Assembly: GCA_041603535.1 (NCBI GenBank)
Contig: JBFIEE010000083.1
Span: 1-8,982 of the forward strand
Length of the DNA stretch: 8,982 nucleotides
Reading direction: 5' to 3'
Origin: HB2-32-21 sp041603535
Lineage (GTDB): Bacteria; Pseudomonadota; Gammaproteobacteria; Pseudomonadales; Porticoccaceae
Below are positions 1 to 5,968 of the stretch, one piece after another. The notes below the pieces were generated by a model. The model searched no databases. It was not told the origin of the DNA and saw only the letters and a list, made by a program, of their open reading frames with translations. Numbering within the stretch: the stretch's first letter is position 1; every line of letters begins with the position of its first letter. The position numbers and the translations under genes were made by a program.

Positions 1-323
1 AATCCAACAATCACCCGTCCGTTAGACAGGTTATCGAGCATCGAAAGATCCGTCGCAATGCGCAGCGGATCTTTATGCCAGGGCAGGATCAGTGCCGCCG
101 TACCCAGTTTGATGGTGCTGGTGATCGCCGCCATATAGGTGAGAAATTCAACCGGATTGGGGCACATGGTGTAATCGGTGAAGTGGTGCTCCACCCCCCA
201 GATGGAATTAAAGCCAAGAGGCTCGGCCAGTTTGGCAATTTCGATTTCGTGCTGGTAAACCTCCAAATCGCTCAATGGTTGGTTGTGGCTACTTTGAAAG
301 GCCATGACGACGCCAACGTCCAT
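1..323 (-). CDS. Luciferase-like (LLM class) flavin-dependent monooxygenase, N-terminal part, cut by window edge
   Basis: I read this by reverse-complementing the left edge. An open frame begins at ATG 323-321 and stays open for 107 codons to base 1, so the C-terminal part is missing. The protein begins MDVGVVMAFQSSHNQ and contains LGFNSIWGVEHHFTDY, a typical bacterial-luciferase-family block with the EHHF signature, followed by a segment like LGTAALILPWHKDPLRIA and a DxLSxGR motif (DNLSNGRVIVG). These fit the N-terminal half of a TIM-barrel flavin-dependent oxidoreductase that uses reduced FMN and O2; such proteins are normally about 330-380 residues. An AGGAG ribosome site lies about 6 nt before the ATG. 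The gene is divergent from the Rieske oxygenase, which suggests shared control and perhaps a shared catabolic pathway (inference). The substrate cannot be told from the sequence. Confidence 0.85.
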   Translation of the reverse strand, partial: MDVGVVMAFQSSHNQPLSDLEVYQHEIEIAKLAEPLGFNSIWGVEHHFTDYTMCPNPVEFLTYMAAITSTIKLGTAALILPWHKDPLRIATDLSMLDNLSNGRVIVG

Positions 324-372
324 AGGAACTCCTCGTATTTACTAATGTATGAATGAAAAAAAGTTAGTCGCC

Positions 373-407
373 CGATTCTGACACAAAGTGTTAGAGTTCT
401 CTAATCG
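373..407. promoter_or_regulatory. Dyad-symmetry candidate operator between divergent monooxygenase genes
   Basis: Two overlapping inverted repeats are visible. TTAGAG-TT-CTCTAA (391-404) is perfect. CT(g)ACAC-AAA-GTGT(t)AG (378-394) has one mismatched pair. CGATT (373-377) and AATCG (403-407) form an outer pair of arms. The position between two divergent oxygenase genes suits a shared repressor or activator. No regulator gene lies in the window, so the cognate protein is unknown. Confidence 0.4.
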
Positions 408-432
408 AAAAATCTGACTCTCGCCTGCCGTC

Positions 433-461
433 TTGCAAAGCAACGTCGCGAAATATCTAAT
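433..461 (+). promoter_or_regulatory. Candidate sigma70 promoter of the Rieske oxygenase gene
   Basis: A TTGCAA -35-like hexamer (433-438, 4 of 6 matches) is followed after 17 bp by TCTAAT (456-461, 5 of 6). This would start transcription near 468 and give a leader of about 30 nt. The palindromes at 373-407 would then lie just upstream of the -35, where activators often bind. Prediction by eye only. Confidence 0.4.
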
Positions 462-497
462 GGCCTACTTGGAGTTTACACAGACTGAGGTTCGGCA

Positions 498-1664
498 ATG
501 AAACAATCCCTGCAGGTCGAATTGGTCAAAAAGGCATTTGCCCACATTGACGCCAGCACTACAGATCTCGGCGCGGATGTATTGCGCCATCCGGTTAGCG
601 AGTACACCTGCCCTGACTGGTTTAGCCGGGAAAAGGCCACCCTGTTTCGCGACTACCCGCTGTTTATGGGTCTGTCTGGACTGATTCCCGAACCTGGTGA
701 CTATCTGGCCGAAGACCATGGCGAAATCCCTACCCTGCTGATCAGAGGCGATGACGGTGTCGCACGCGCTTTTGTTAATATGTGTCGCCACCGGGGTACG
801 CCATTGGCCAAAGGTTGCGGGCGCAGTGCCAGCTTCGTCTGCCCCTACCACGCCTGGAATTACAATAAGCAGGGCGAACTGGTCGCTATCCCAGACAAAC
901 GCTCGTTTCCCGGTGTCGATCTCGCTCAGGAGGGGTTGATCCCGCTACCGACCCTGGAAAAGCACGGCATGCTCTGGGTATTACCCGACCCCAGGGCGGA
1001 CCTTGCAACAAACATCGAACAGCTTGTCGACGCCCACTTACAGGGCCTGGGCGGCGAGCTAAGCACCTACGACTTTGCCACTTATCACGCCGATGAAACC
1101 CGCACCATTGAGCGCCGCGCCAACTGGAAACAACCCATAGAGACTTTTCTGGAGGCTTACCACTTCAATACGTTGCACAAGAACACCGTCGCGCCGCTGT
1201 TTTTCCACAATATGTGCCTGTTTGAGTCTTTCGGGCTGAACCACCGTGAGGCGGTGATTCGCAGAAGCATCGAGTCCCTGCGCGACAAACCGGAAAGTGA
1301 ATGGGATTTTATCAAGCACACCGGCCTCTCCTATCAGCTTTTCCCCAATACCATCTTCGTTATGCAGGCCGACCATGTGGAAACCTGGCGGGTTTTCCCG
1401 TCTAAAGATCGGGTTGACGAATGCGTGATTCGCTTCGATTGCTACGTCCCCGAGCCAGTCACCGACCCCAAAGCCAGAAGGCACTGGGATGCCAACATCG
1501 ACCTCGCATTCCGAACGGTGGACGAAGAAGACTATCGAATCTCCGAAGATATCGAACGGGGTTATATGTCGAATGCGCTGGAAGAAGTGATAGTCGGGCG
1601 CAACGAGCCATCATTGGGCCATTACAAAAAATCCATTCAGCAAGCAGTCATCAATGACCGGTGA
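498..1664 (+). CDS. Rieske [2Fe-2S] non-heme iron oxygenase, alpha (catalytic) subunit
   Basis: This 388-residue protein has the two-domain layout of ring-hydroxylating oxygenase alpha subunits. The Rieske cluster ligands are Cys96-x-His98 and Cys115-x2-His118 (CRHRG ... CPYHAW). The mononuclear iron site is indicated by NWK (209-211), E219 and His222/His227 in EAYHFNTLH. The likely carboxylate ligand is in the acidic stretch around D345 (DEEDYRISED). The family uses electrons from a reductase or ferredoxin to insert oxygen into aromatic, sterol or quaternary-amine substrates; no electron-transfer partner is encoded in this window. Length is slightly short compared with the usual 400-450. The start is supported by GAGG at 487-490, 7 nt ahead. 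It is divergent from a luciferase-like monooxygenase. The substrate is unknown, and a truncated aromatic dioxygenase label would be over-specific. Confidence 0.92.
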   Translation: MKQSLQVELVKKAFAHIDASTTDLGADVLRHPVSEYTCPDWFSREKATLFRDYPLFMGLSGLIPEPGDYLAEDHGEIPTLLIRGDDGVARAFVNMCRHRGTPLAKGCGRSASFVCPYHAWNYNKQGELVAIPDKRSFPGVDLAQEGLIPLPTLEKHGMLWVLPDPRADLATNIEQLVDAHLQGLGGELSTYDFATYHADETRTIERRANWKQPIETFLEAYHFNTLHKNTVAPLFFHNMCLFESFGLNHREAVIRRSIESLRDKPESEWDFIKHTGLSYQLFPNTIFVMQADHVETWRVFPSKDRVDECVIRFDCYVPEPVTDPKARRHWDANIDLAFRTVDEEDYRISEDIERGYMSNALEEVIVGRNEPSLGHYKKSIQQAVINDR

Positions 1665-1777
1665 GACTTTAACAACTTCCCACGAGGACGTCGCATCGCC
1701 GGGTGCCTGTTGCACCCACAAATAATTGCTACCATCCGTAGTTTAAAGGCAAATAGCTACCTGGACGCAGGCTATTC
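1665..1777. other. Intergenic leader with two inverted repeats
   Basis: GGGTGC-CTGTT-GCACCC (1701-1717) is a perfect 6-bp stem with a 5-nt loop, but no T-run follows, so it is at best a weak terminator of the Rieske gene. AATAGC (1752-1757) pairs with GCTATT (1771-1776), ending one base before the ATG at 1778. It encloses CTG-GACG-CAG, so the weak CAGG ribosome site (1768-1771) would sit inside the hairpin. No convincing promoter was seen. Confidence 0.4.
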
Positions 1778-3130
1778 ATGGACTGGATCACCTTAACCGC
1801 TAACTGGTTTAGAGAAAACGAGTCGGTGTTATCGGGCATTGCTGCCCTGGTGGCGATTGCCGGGATAATCCTGTCGCCCCTGGGCGGCAATATCAAAGTG
1901 CTTTTTTCTGGAGCCAAGTCCAGCACTGGGGCCAAACAAAGCCCTGACGCTAAACAAAGTCCTGAAGCTAAACAAAGTCCTGATGCCAAATCATGGTCTG
2001 CTCCAAATGACTCGGGCAGACCAGCTGGCAAACCCGCCATTTATATCGAGCCATTTACCGGCAGCTCAGAAGCAGCCGGCACGCTTGCGCTTGAACTCTA
2101 CGAAGAAGTGCGCCGTGCAGTAGCTAATTTTACCGGCAGCACTCTGGTTTCTGACATCGGGCGTGCCAGCTATAGCGCCCACGTCAACATACTGCTCACC
2201 GGCACACACTGTCGCGCCACGGTGCTCATGCGGGATGTCCACAATAACGAGGATTTTCTGTCGGAACGTTATGAAGCGGATATCGATGATCGACTGGAGG
2301 CTATCGACCAACTGGGCGCACAGCTCTCCATGGCAATCAGATATGGCATCACCATGCATCTACAGACTCAGCAGGGCAGTGATACTCAGGCACTGCTGAC
2401 CCGCATGGCAGGGGGGATAGCCCGTTCGGATGAAGATCTTTACAAAGAAGCGCTGACCCTCGCAGAAGATGCGCTCGATGAACATGCCAACGATTCAATG
2501 TTTCAAGCCATCTATAGTCGCTTGCTGTACGCAACAATAAGATTTGATTATCACCCCCTCAATGACTCACAAATAAAGAGCGCTGAACTGGCCGCTCGAA
2601 AAGCCGTCGCCCTAAATGATCGTAGCGATTTTGCACAAGTGTGCCTGGGGAGTTTTTTACTCTACGCCAAAGGTGATTTTGCTGGCGCAAAACGCAGCTT
2701 TTTGCGCAGTCTTGAGATCACGCCACGCTACCACTTTGCTCAAGCGGGTCTGGGTGAGGTCGAGATATATAGCGGGGATGCGGCAAAAGGCATTGATCTG
2801 TGTACACAAGATCTGAAATCACAAATACTCAAAAATGGCCGTAACCATGAAGCCATTGCTGCCGGTGAAATTCGTTTGGGCAACTACGACGCAGCCCTTG
2901 AAATGGCCGAAGACGCAATCCACAAATACGGCAAAACCACTCAAACCCTTATCGTACTCGCTGCCGCTGCGGGCCTGGCCGGTAACGATAAAGCCGCTCG
3001 CGATGCAGTCGCCTCTTTAAAAGAAAAGCACCCAGAAATCACCATCGATACCATGCGCCGTTGGCCTTATAAAGATGACGCGGACTGGGAGTTATTTGTC
3101 AGTGGTCTTAGAAAAGCTGGACTGGAATAA
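1778..3130 (+). CDS. Membrane-anchored TolB-like/TPR protein resembling the C-terminal half of TPR adenylate cyclases
   Basis: This 450-residue protein starts with a short cytoplasmic segment and one likely transmembrane helix (about 17-36, SGIAALVAIAGIILSPLGG). A low-complexity linker follows with three AKQSP(D/E) units (52-69). Residues about 86-195 resemble the TolB-like domain found after class III adenylate cyclase domains: an IYIEPF strand, then a segment ending SERYEADIDDRLEAIDQLG, like the AERYDRDLDDIFAVQDEI block of that family. Residues about 217-415 form TPR-like helix pairs (for example AELAARKAVALN, GDFAGAKRSFLRSLEITP, GNYDAALEMAEDAI). The C-terminus, DADWELFVSGLRKAGLE, matches the usual ending of such proteins. 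No nucleotide cyclase, kinase or DNA-binding domain is present. It may be a scaffold or sensor (inference). The ribosome site is weak, and the gene is followed by a strong terminator. Confidence 0.75.
   Translation: MDWITLTANWFRENESVLSGIAALVAIAGIILSPLGGNIKVLFSGAKSSTGAKQSPDAKQSPEAKQSPDAKSWSAPNDSGRPAGKPAIYIEPFTGSSEAAGTLALELYEEVRRAVANFTGSTLVSDIGRASYSAHVNILLTGTHCRATVLMRDVHNNEDFLSERYEADIDDRLEAIDQLGAQLSMAIRYGITMHLQTQQGSDTQALLTRMAGGIARSDEDLYKEALTLAEDALDEHANDSMFQAIYSRLLYATIRFDYHPLNDSQIKSAELAARKAVALNDRSDFAQVCLGSFLLYAKGDFAGAKRSFLRSLEITPRYHFAQAGLGEVEIYSGDAAKGIDLCTQDLKSQILKNGRNHEAIAAGEIRLGNYDAALEMAEDAIHKYGKTTQTLIVLAAAAGLAGNDKAARDAVASLKEKHPEITIDTMRRWPYKDDADWELFVSGLRKAGLE
1931..1990 (+). repeat. Three tandem 18-bp repeats in the linker of the TPR protein
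   Basis: Units at 1931-1948, 1949-1966 and 1967-1984 follow the pattern GC(C/T)AAACAAAG(C/T)CCTGA(C/A/T), followed by a partial unit (GCCAAA). They encode AKQSPD/AKQSPE/AKQSPD in frame. Units two and three differ at only one base, which suggests recent slippage or unequal duplication. The copy number is likely to vary between strains. Confidence 0.9.
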
Positions 3131-3164
3131 AACCGATCTAGCGCAGGGAATAAATACCGCACAT

Positions 3165-3198
3165 AAAAAAGCCGGAGCAATTAACTCCGGCTTTTTTT
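3165..3198. terminator. Bidirectional intrinsic terminator between convergent genes
   Basis: GCCGGAG (3171-3177) and CTCCGGC (3185-3191) form a perfect 7-bp GC-rich stem with a CAATTAA loop, flanked by six A on the left and seven T on the right. Both strands therefore read as stem plus U-tract. It ends the plus-strand TPR gene (stop 3130) and the minus-strand peroxiredoxin gene (stop 3217). Confidence 0.95.
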
Positions 3199-3216
3199 CT
3201 CTTAGCTTTTTAACTT

Positions 3217-3699
3217 TTACAAACTAGCCAGCACATTCTCGGCAGAGCTGACTTTAAATGCGCCACCTTCTTCAATAAACGTTTTAGTGACTGTGCCATC
3301 TTCAATCACCAGAGCAAAACGCGCCCCCCGGGTACCCAGCCCGAAACCGGAACCATCCATCTCCAGGCCCAGGGCTTTGGCATAGTCGCCGTTGCCATCG
3401 GCCAACATCATGACCTTATCCCCGACACCGGCAGATTTACCCCATGCATCCATGACAAATACATCATTTACAGCGGTGCACGCCACGGTGTCTATGCCCC
3501 TGGCCTTGATTGCCGCGGCCGCCTCGACAAAACCGGGCAGATGCTGGCGTGAACAGGTGGGGGTAAACGCGCCCGGCACAGAAAATAACACTACTTTCTT
3601 GCCACTGAAAAGGTCCTTGGTGCTGATTGACCCCGGGCCGTCCTCTTTCATGATGGTAAAGCGGCCTTCCGGTGCTTTGTCGCCTGTCTTAATTGTCAT
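3217..3699 (-). CDS. Prx5-type peroxiredoxin (redoxin family)
   Basis: Peroxiredoxins reduce hydrogen peroxide and alkyl hydroperoxides in the cytoplasm. The protein (160 residues from this start) contains the Prx5 peroxidatic site VPGAFTPTCS with Cys49 and Thr46. A second cysteine lies in ACTAVND (Cys74), and R-x-x-R in GTRGARFALVIEDG supplies the conserved active-site arginine. No cysteine is seen near the C-terminus, so a 1-Cys or glutathione/glutaredoxin-dependent mechanism is likely, as in bacterial Prx5 relatives (inference). Start choice: the AAGGAG ribosome site directly abuts an ATG at 3705-3703, leaving no spacing, while the ATG at 3699-3697 is 6 nt away. I therefore take 3699; the longer form would add only Met-Thr. 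It is convergent with the TPR gene and divergent from the glucosylglycerate cluster. Confidence 0.92.
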   Translation of the reverse strand: MTIKTGDKAPEGRFTIMKEDGPGSISTKDLFSGKKVVLFSVPGAFTPTCSRQHLPGFVEAAAAIKARGIDTVACTAVNDVFVMDAWGKSAGVGDKVMMLADGNGDYAKALGLEMDGSGFGLGTRGARFALVIEDGTVTKTFIEEGGAFKVSSAENVLASL

Positions 3700-3705
3700 C
3701 GTCAT

Positions 3706-3711
3706 CTCCTT
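3706..3711 (-). promoter_or_regulatory. Ribosome binding site deciding the peroxiredoxin start
   Basis: On the minus strand the sequence reads AAGGAG-ATG-ACG-ATG. The first ATG touches the Shine-Dalgarno sequence and the second is 6 nt away, so the second is the plausible initiator. Confidence 0.7.
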
Positions 3712-3732
3712 CTTGCTGATTAAAATCGCTGA

Positions 3733-3784
3733 GCTCTCTATCCGGCTATGCTGTCTACCCAGGCTATGCCCTCTACCGGGCTAT
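3733..3784 (-). repeat. Tandem CTA(T/C) repeat array in the peroxiredoxin 5' UTR
   Basis: Three imperfect direct repeats of 17, 18 and 17 bp are seen at 3733-3749, 3750-3767 and 3768-3784; each ends GGCTAT or GGGCTAT. At finer scale, CTAT or CTAC recurs six times, starting at 3738, 3746, 3755, 3764, 3773 and 3781, with a step of 8-9 bp. The array lies between the proposed -10 and the ribosome site, so most of it would be transcribed into the leader. Function unknown. Confidence 0.75.
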
Positions 3785-3812
3785 TCTAAGAATTGCCGAT
3801 TCAGGTTGTCGA
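3783..3812 (-). promoter_or_regulatory. Candidate sigma70 promoter of the peroxiredoxin gene
   Basis: On the minus strand, TCGACA (3812-3807, 5 of 6) is followed after 18 bp by TAGAAT (3788-3783, 5 of 6). Transcription would start near 3776, inside the third repeat unit, giving a leader of about 77 nt to the proposed ATG. Prediction by eye. Confidence 0.5.
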
Positions 3813-3900
3813 GACCGCTCGCAAGTGGCGCGACATTGATAAATCCTCGCTAACTTGTTTGGTATAGCGTGCTCGCTTCGCTCGAGCCGATTATGGCATT

Positions 3901-3929
3901 TTGACGCACATCACGTCACTGATAATTAT
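3901..3929 (+). promoter_or_regulatory. Candidate promoter for the glucosylglycerate cluster
   Basis: TTGACG (3901-3906, 5 of 6 matches to the -35 consensus) is followed by 17 bp and AATTAT (3924-3929, 4 of 6). Both dyads described nearby overlap it, so proteins bound there would be well placed to block RNA polymerase. Prediction by eye. Confidence 0.45.
3902..3918. promoter_or_regulatory. Perfect inverted repeat TGACG-N7-CGTCA overlapping the -35
   Basis: The arms TGACG (3902-3906) and CGTCA (3914-3918) are separated by CACATCA. The repeat lies one base from the Fur-like palindrome and covers most of the proposed -35. The size suits a dimeric helix-turn-helix regulator. No family could be assigned. 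Confidence 0.4.
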
Positions 3930-3934
3930 TATCA
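3920..3934. promoter_or_regulatory. Perfect Fur-box-like palindrome (7-1-7)
   Basis: TGATAAT-T-ATTATCA is a perfect 15-bp inverted repeat and is identical to the 7-1-7 form of the Fur box (TGATAATNATTATCA). Aligned to the 19-bp Escherichia coli consensus it matches about 15 positions. It overlaps the proposed -10 of the glucosylglycerate cluster, a typical position for Fur repression with ferrous iron. It is AT-rich, so chance occurrence cannot be excluded, and no iron-uptake gene follows in the window. Confidence 0.55.
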
Positions 3935-4083
3935 CTAGCATTTGGATGCCATCCTCGACCAACCTTGCACTTGGCCGGATGCCGTCCATGCTTTAGGCTG
4001 GGCAGACAGCTCAGCCAACTGTTCAGCAGTTCACCACCAGAGGCAAACATCACGTTGCCGACGCCGATGACACCAGGACACCA

Positions 4084-5001
4084 ATGACACCAGGTTCTCC
4101 GAGTGCACTGACACAGCGCGTAAATGATTTCATCGAAGCGCAGCAGCTGCCCGACGACTTCCAGATTGTGGTAAACGACTACTACCTGCCGCTGGCGCAC
4201 TGGCTTCACAACAAAGTCGTCTCAGGGGAGACGCTCGTTGTCGGCATTAATGGTGCCCAGGGCACCGGCAAATCAGTCCTCAGCGCGGTGTTGAAAATCA
4301 TCCTGGAGCACACTTGGGCGGACCGCGTCGCTATTTTGTCGCTGGACGATATGTATCTGACACGCCACGAGCGCCAAACGTTGGCGCAATCTGTACACCC
4401 GTTGCTGCAAACCCGCGGCGTACCCGGAACTCACGACGTGGAACTGGCCATCGACATTATTGAACAACTTAAAACCCTCAAAACGGGACAAAGCATGCGC
4501 CTGCCCCGTTTCGACAAAGCACTGGACGACCGCAAACCCAGCACCGAGTGGGAAATCTTTACCGGCTCCACTGATTTGATTCTTTTTGAGGGCTGGTGCG
4601 TCGGTGCAACGCCGTTAGAGACCGATAACCTTGATACGCCGATCAATGATCTCGAAGCCGCGGCAGACCGAGATGGTCAGTGGCGGCGCTATATCAACGA
4701 ACAGTTGCAAGGGCCTTACCGCACATTATTTGCCGCCCTGAATGTGCTCATCATGTTGCAGGCTCCAGACTTTGACTGCATCAGACGGTGGCGTATTGAG
4801 CAGGAAGTAAAGCTCGCTACCAGCAATCCCTCCGATGGCACCGCCAGCGCGATTATGGACGAGCGCACCATAATACGGTTTATTCAGCATTATGAGCGTC
4901 TAACCCAGCACAATTTGAAGGAGATGCCACATAGAGCCGACGTGGTGCTGAGTCTTGATAGCCGACATCAGGTCACAGATATGTGTTACAAAGCCTCATG
5001 A
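4084..5001 (+). CDS. D-glycerate 3-kinase-like P-loop kinase
   Basis: The 305-residue product phosphorylates glycerate with ATP, most likely forming 3-phosphoglycerate, as in the plant-type GLYK/YggC-like P-loop family. Seen: Walker A GAQGTGKS (57-64) after the hydrophobic strand TLVVGIN; SLDDMYLTRHER (86-97), with the acidic pair D88/D89; RGVPGTHD (111-118); LPRFDKALDDR; FEGWCVG after a hydrophobic strand; and a C-terminal block, YERLTQHNLKEMPHRADVVL. The set and spacing are characteristic of this family and different from GarK/GlxK-type kinases. The start has AGGA (4075-4078) 5 nt upstream, and no in-frame alternative start exists before the stop at 3994-3996. It is first in a four-gene cluster, and its stop overlaps the next start (ATGA). 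In context it probably recycles glycerate released from glucosylglycerate by the GH13 phosphorylase. The 3- versus 2-phosphate product is inferred. Confidence 0.9.
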   Translation: MTPGSPSALTQRVNDFIEAQQLPDDFQIVVNDYYLPLAHWLHNKVVSGETLVVGINGAQGTGKSVLSAVLKIILEHTWADRVAILSLDDMYLTRHERQTLAQSVHPLLQTRGVPGTHDVELAIDIIEQLKTLKTGQSMRLPRFDKALDDRKPSTEWEIFTGSTDLILFEGWCVGATPLETDNLDTPINDLEAAADRDGQWRRYINEQLQGPYRTLFAALNVLIMLQAPDFDCIRRWRIEQEVKLATSNPSDGTASAIMDERTIIRFIQHYERLTQHNLKEMPHRADVVLSLDSRHQVTDMCYKAS

Positions 5002-5918
5002 ACAAACGACCGCGCAACGACCCATCCCAGCGCAAACCGTCACCGAAACATGTACCATCACTACTGATTTTTACCGATCTTGACGGCACCCTGCTCGACC
5101 ACTACACCTACACCTTCGAACCCGCCCGCCCTCTAATTAACCTGCTAAACAGAGCACACATCCCGTGGATCTTGAATACCAGTAAAACGCTAGCCGAGCT
5201 AAGCGAGCTTCGCGTAGCACTCAACAACTACCACCCGATGATCGTTGAAAATGGCGGCGGTATCGCCTTCCCTCCAGATCAACCATTGGCGACCCTGGCC
5301 GACGACGGCATCAAAGCCGGGTTTCACCTGCTTACGCTGGGTGCACAAAGAACAAACATTCTGGCGGCCCTGGGGCCACTGCACGAAGAATTTACTTTTC
5401 GGGGGTTTAGCGAGATGTCAGCGAATGAACTGAGTGCATTGACTGGACTCACCGGCGATCAGGCATGCCAGGCGATGGACAGACAGTTTTCCGAACCCAT
5501 TATCTGGCAGGATTCAGCAGCCAGACTCGTAGAGTTTGCGGCCAAACTCAGTGAGCATTCACTAACCTTGCTGCGCGGCGGGCGCTTTACCCATGTTATT
5601 GGCCAAAGCGACAAAGGTAAGGCCATGGCCTGGCTGAGCACGCACTGGCCACAAAGCAATCGGACGCCGACCACAATAGCCCTCGGCGATGGCCCAAATG
5701 ATATTGCCATGCTACAGCGGGCGGATTACCCCATCGTGGTCCGTTCACCGGTACACGAACCACCACTGATCAAACACAGTAAGCCCGTATTGCTCACCAG
5801 ATTAGCTGGGCCAGCGGGTTGGACCGAGGCGCTCAGCAATGCTTTAAATGAATTTGGCTATATTTTATCCGGCGAGCACAGCAATGGCGCTCACATCACC
5901 AACATACACATCAGGTAA
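4998..5918 (+). CDS. gpgP: Glucosyl-3-phosphoglycerate (mannosyl-3-phosphoglycerate-type) phosphatase, HAD superfamily
   Basis: The 306-residue enzyme removes phosphate from glucosyl- or mannosyl-3-phosphoglycerate. HAD motif I is FTDLDGT with catalytic Asp27 and Asp29, motif II is NTSKT (60-64), motif III includes Lys206 in QSDKGKA, and motif IV is GDGPND (230-235). ENGGGIAFP, FRGFSEMS-NELSALTGLT and RQFSEPIIW are hallmarks of the mannosyl-3-phosphoglycerate phosphatase subfamily. Family members often accept both sugar forms; the neighbouring GT81-type synthase points to the glucosyl compound. Start: ATG 4998 overlaps the kinase stop as ATGA, so translation is probably coupled, and no strong Shine-Dalgarno is visible. 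A GTG at 4983 would add five residues and is less likely. The last residues (SNGAHITNIHIR) run beyond the usual fold. Confidence 0.92.
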   Translation: MNKRPRNDPSQRKPSPKHVPSLLIFTDLDGTLLDHYTYTFEPARPLINLLNRAHIPWILNTSKTLAELSELRVALNNYHPMIVENGGGIAFPPDQPLATLADDGIKAGFHLLTLGAQRTNILAALGPLHEEFTFRGFSEMSANELSALTGLTGDQACQAMDRQFSEPIIWQDSAARLVEFAAKLSEHSLTLLRGGRFTHVIGQSDKGKAMAWLSTHWPQSNRTPTTIALGDGPNDIAMLQRADYPIVVRSPVHEPPLIKHSKPVLLTRLAGPAGWTEALSNALNEFGYILSGEHSNGAHITNIHIR

Positions 5919-5968
5919 CCCACCCGTAAACTCATCGCCAGACTCGACCTGAGAAACAGGAAACAAAC

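Larger units (their letters stand above)
3813..4083. other. Divergent regulatory region and leader of the glucosylglycerate cluster
   Basis: No gene is supported here. It holds a candidate promoter (3901-3929), two adjacent perfect dyads (3902-3918 and 3920-3934), and two back-to-back potential hairpins: GGCTG/CAGCC (3996-4000 with 4012-4016) and AACTG-TTCAG-CAGTT (4017-4031). It also holds an 11-bp direct repeat, ATGACACCAGG, whose second copy carries the kinase start codon. If the promoter is right, the leader is about 150 nt. Confidence 0.5.

Noticed and set aside
465..851. Minus-strand frame of 128 codons over the Rieske gene start
   Set aside because: It is antisense to the Rieske cluster-binding region, which is clearly coding on the plus strand.
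1701..1717. Intrinsic terminator after the Rieske gene
   Set aside because: The stem is perfect but short and no T-run follows, so it is kept only as an inverted repeat.
3733..3784. OxyR binding site upstream of the peroxiredoxin
   Set aside because: OxyR sites need alternating ATAG and CTAT blocks with 7-bp gaps. Here all CTA(T/C) blocks point the same way with 4-5 bp gaps.
3871..3887. GCTCG-N7-CGAGC hairpin
   Set aside because: Five-bp arms with a simple CTTCGCT loop and no T-run. Too weak to call without conservation.
3916..4209. Minus-strand frame of 97 codons between the peroxiredoxin and kinase genes
   Set aside because: Half of it is antisense to the kinase, no ribosome site or recognisable motif is seen, and it covers the promoter region.
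4983..4997. GTG start for the phosphatase
   Set aside because: It would add five residues inside the kinase gene, whereas ATG 4998 gives the common ATGA coupling.
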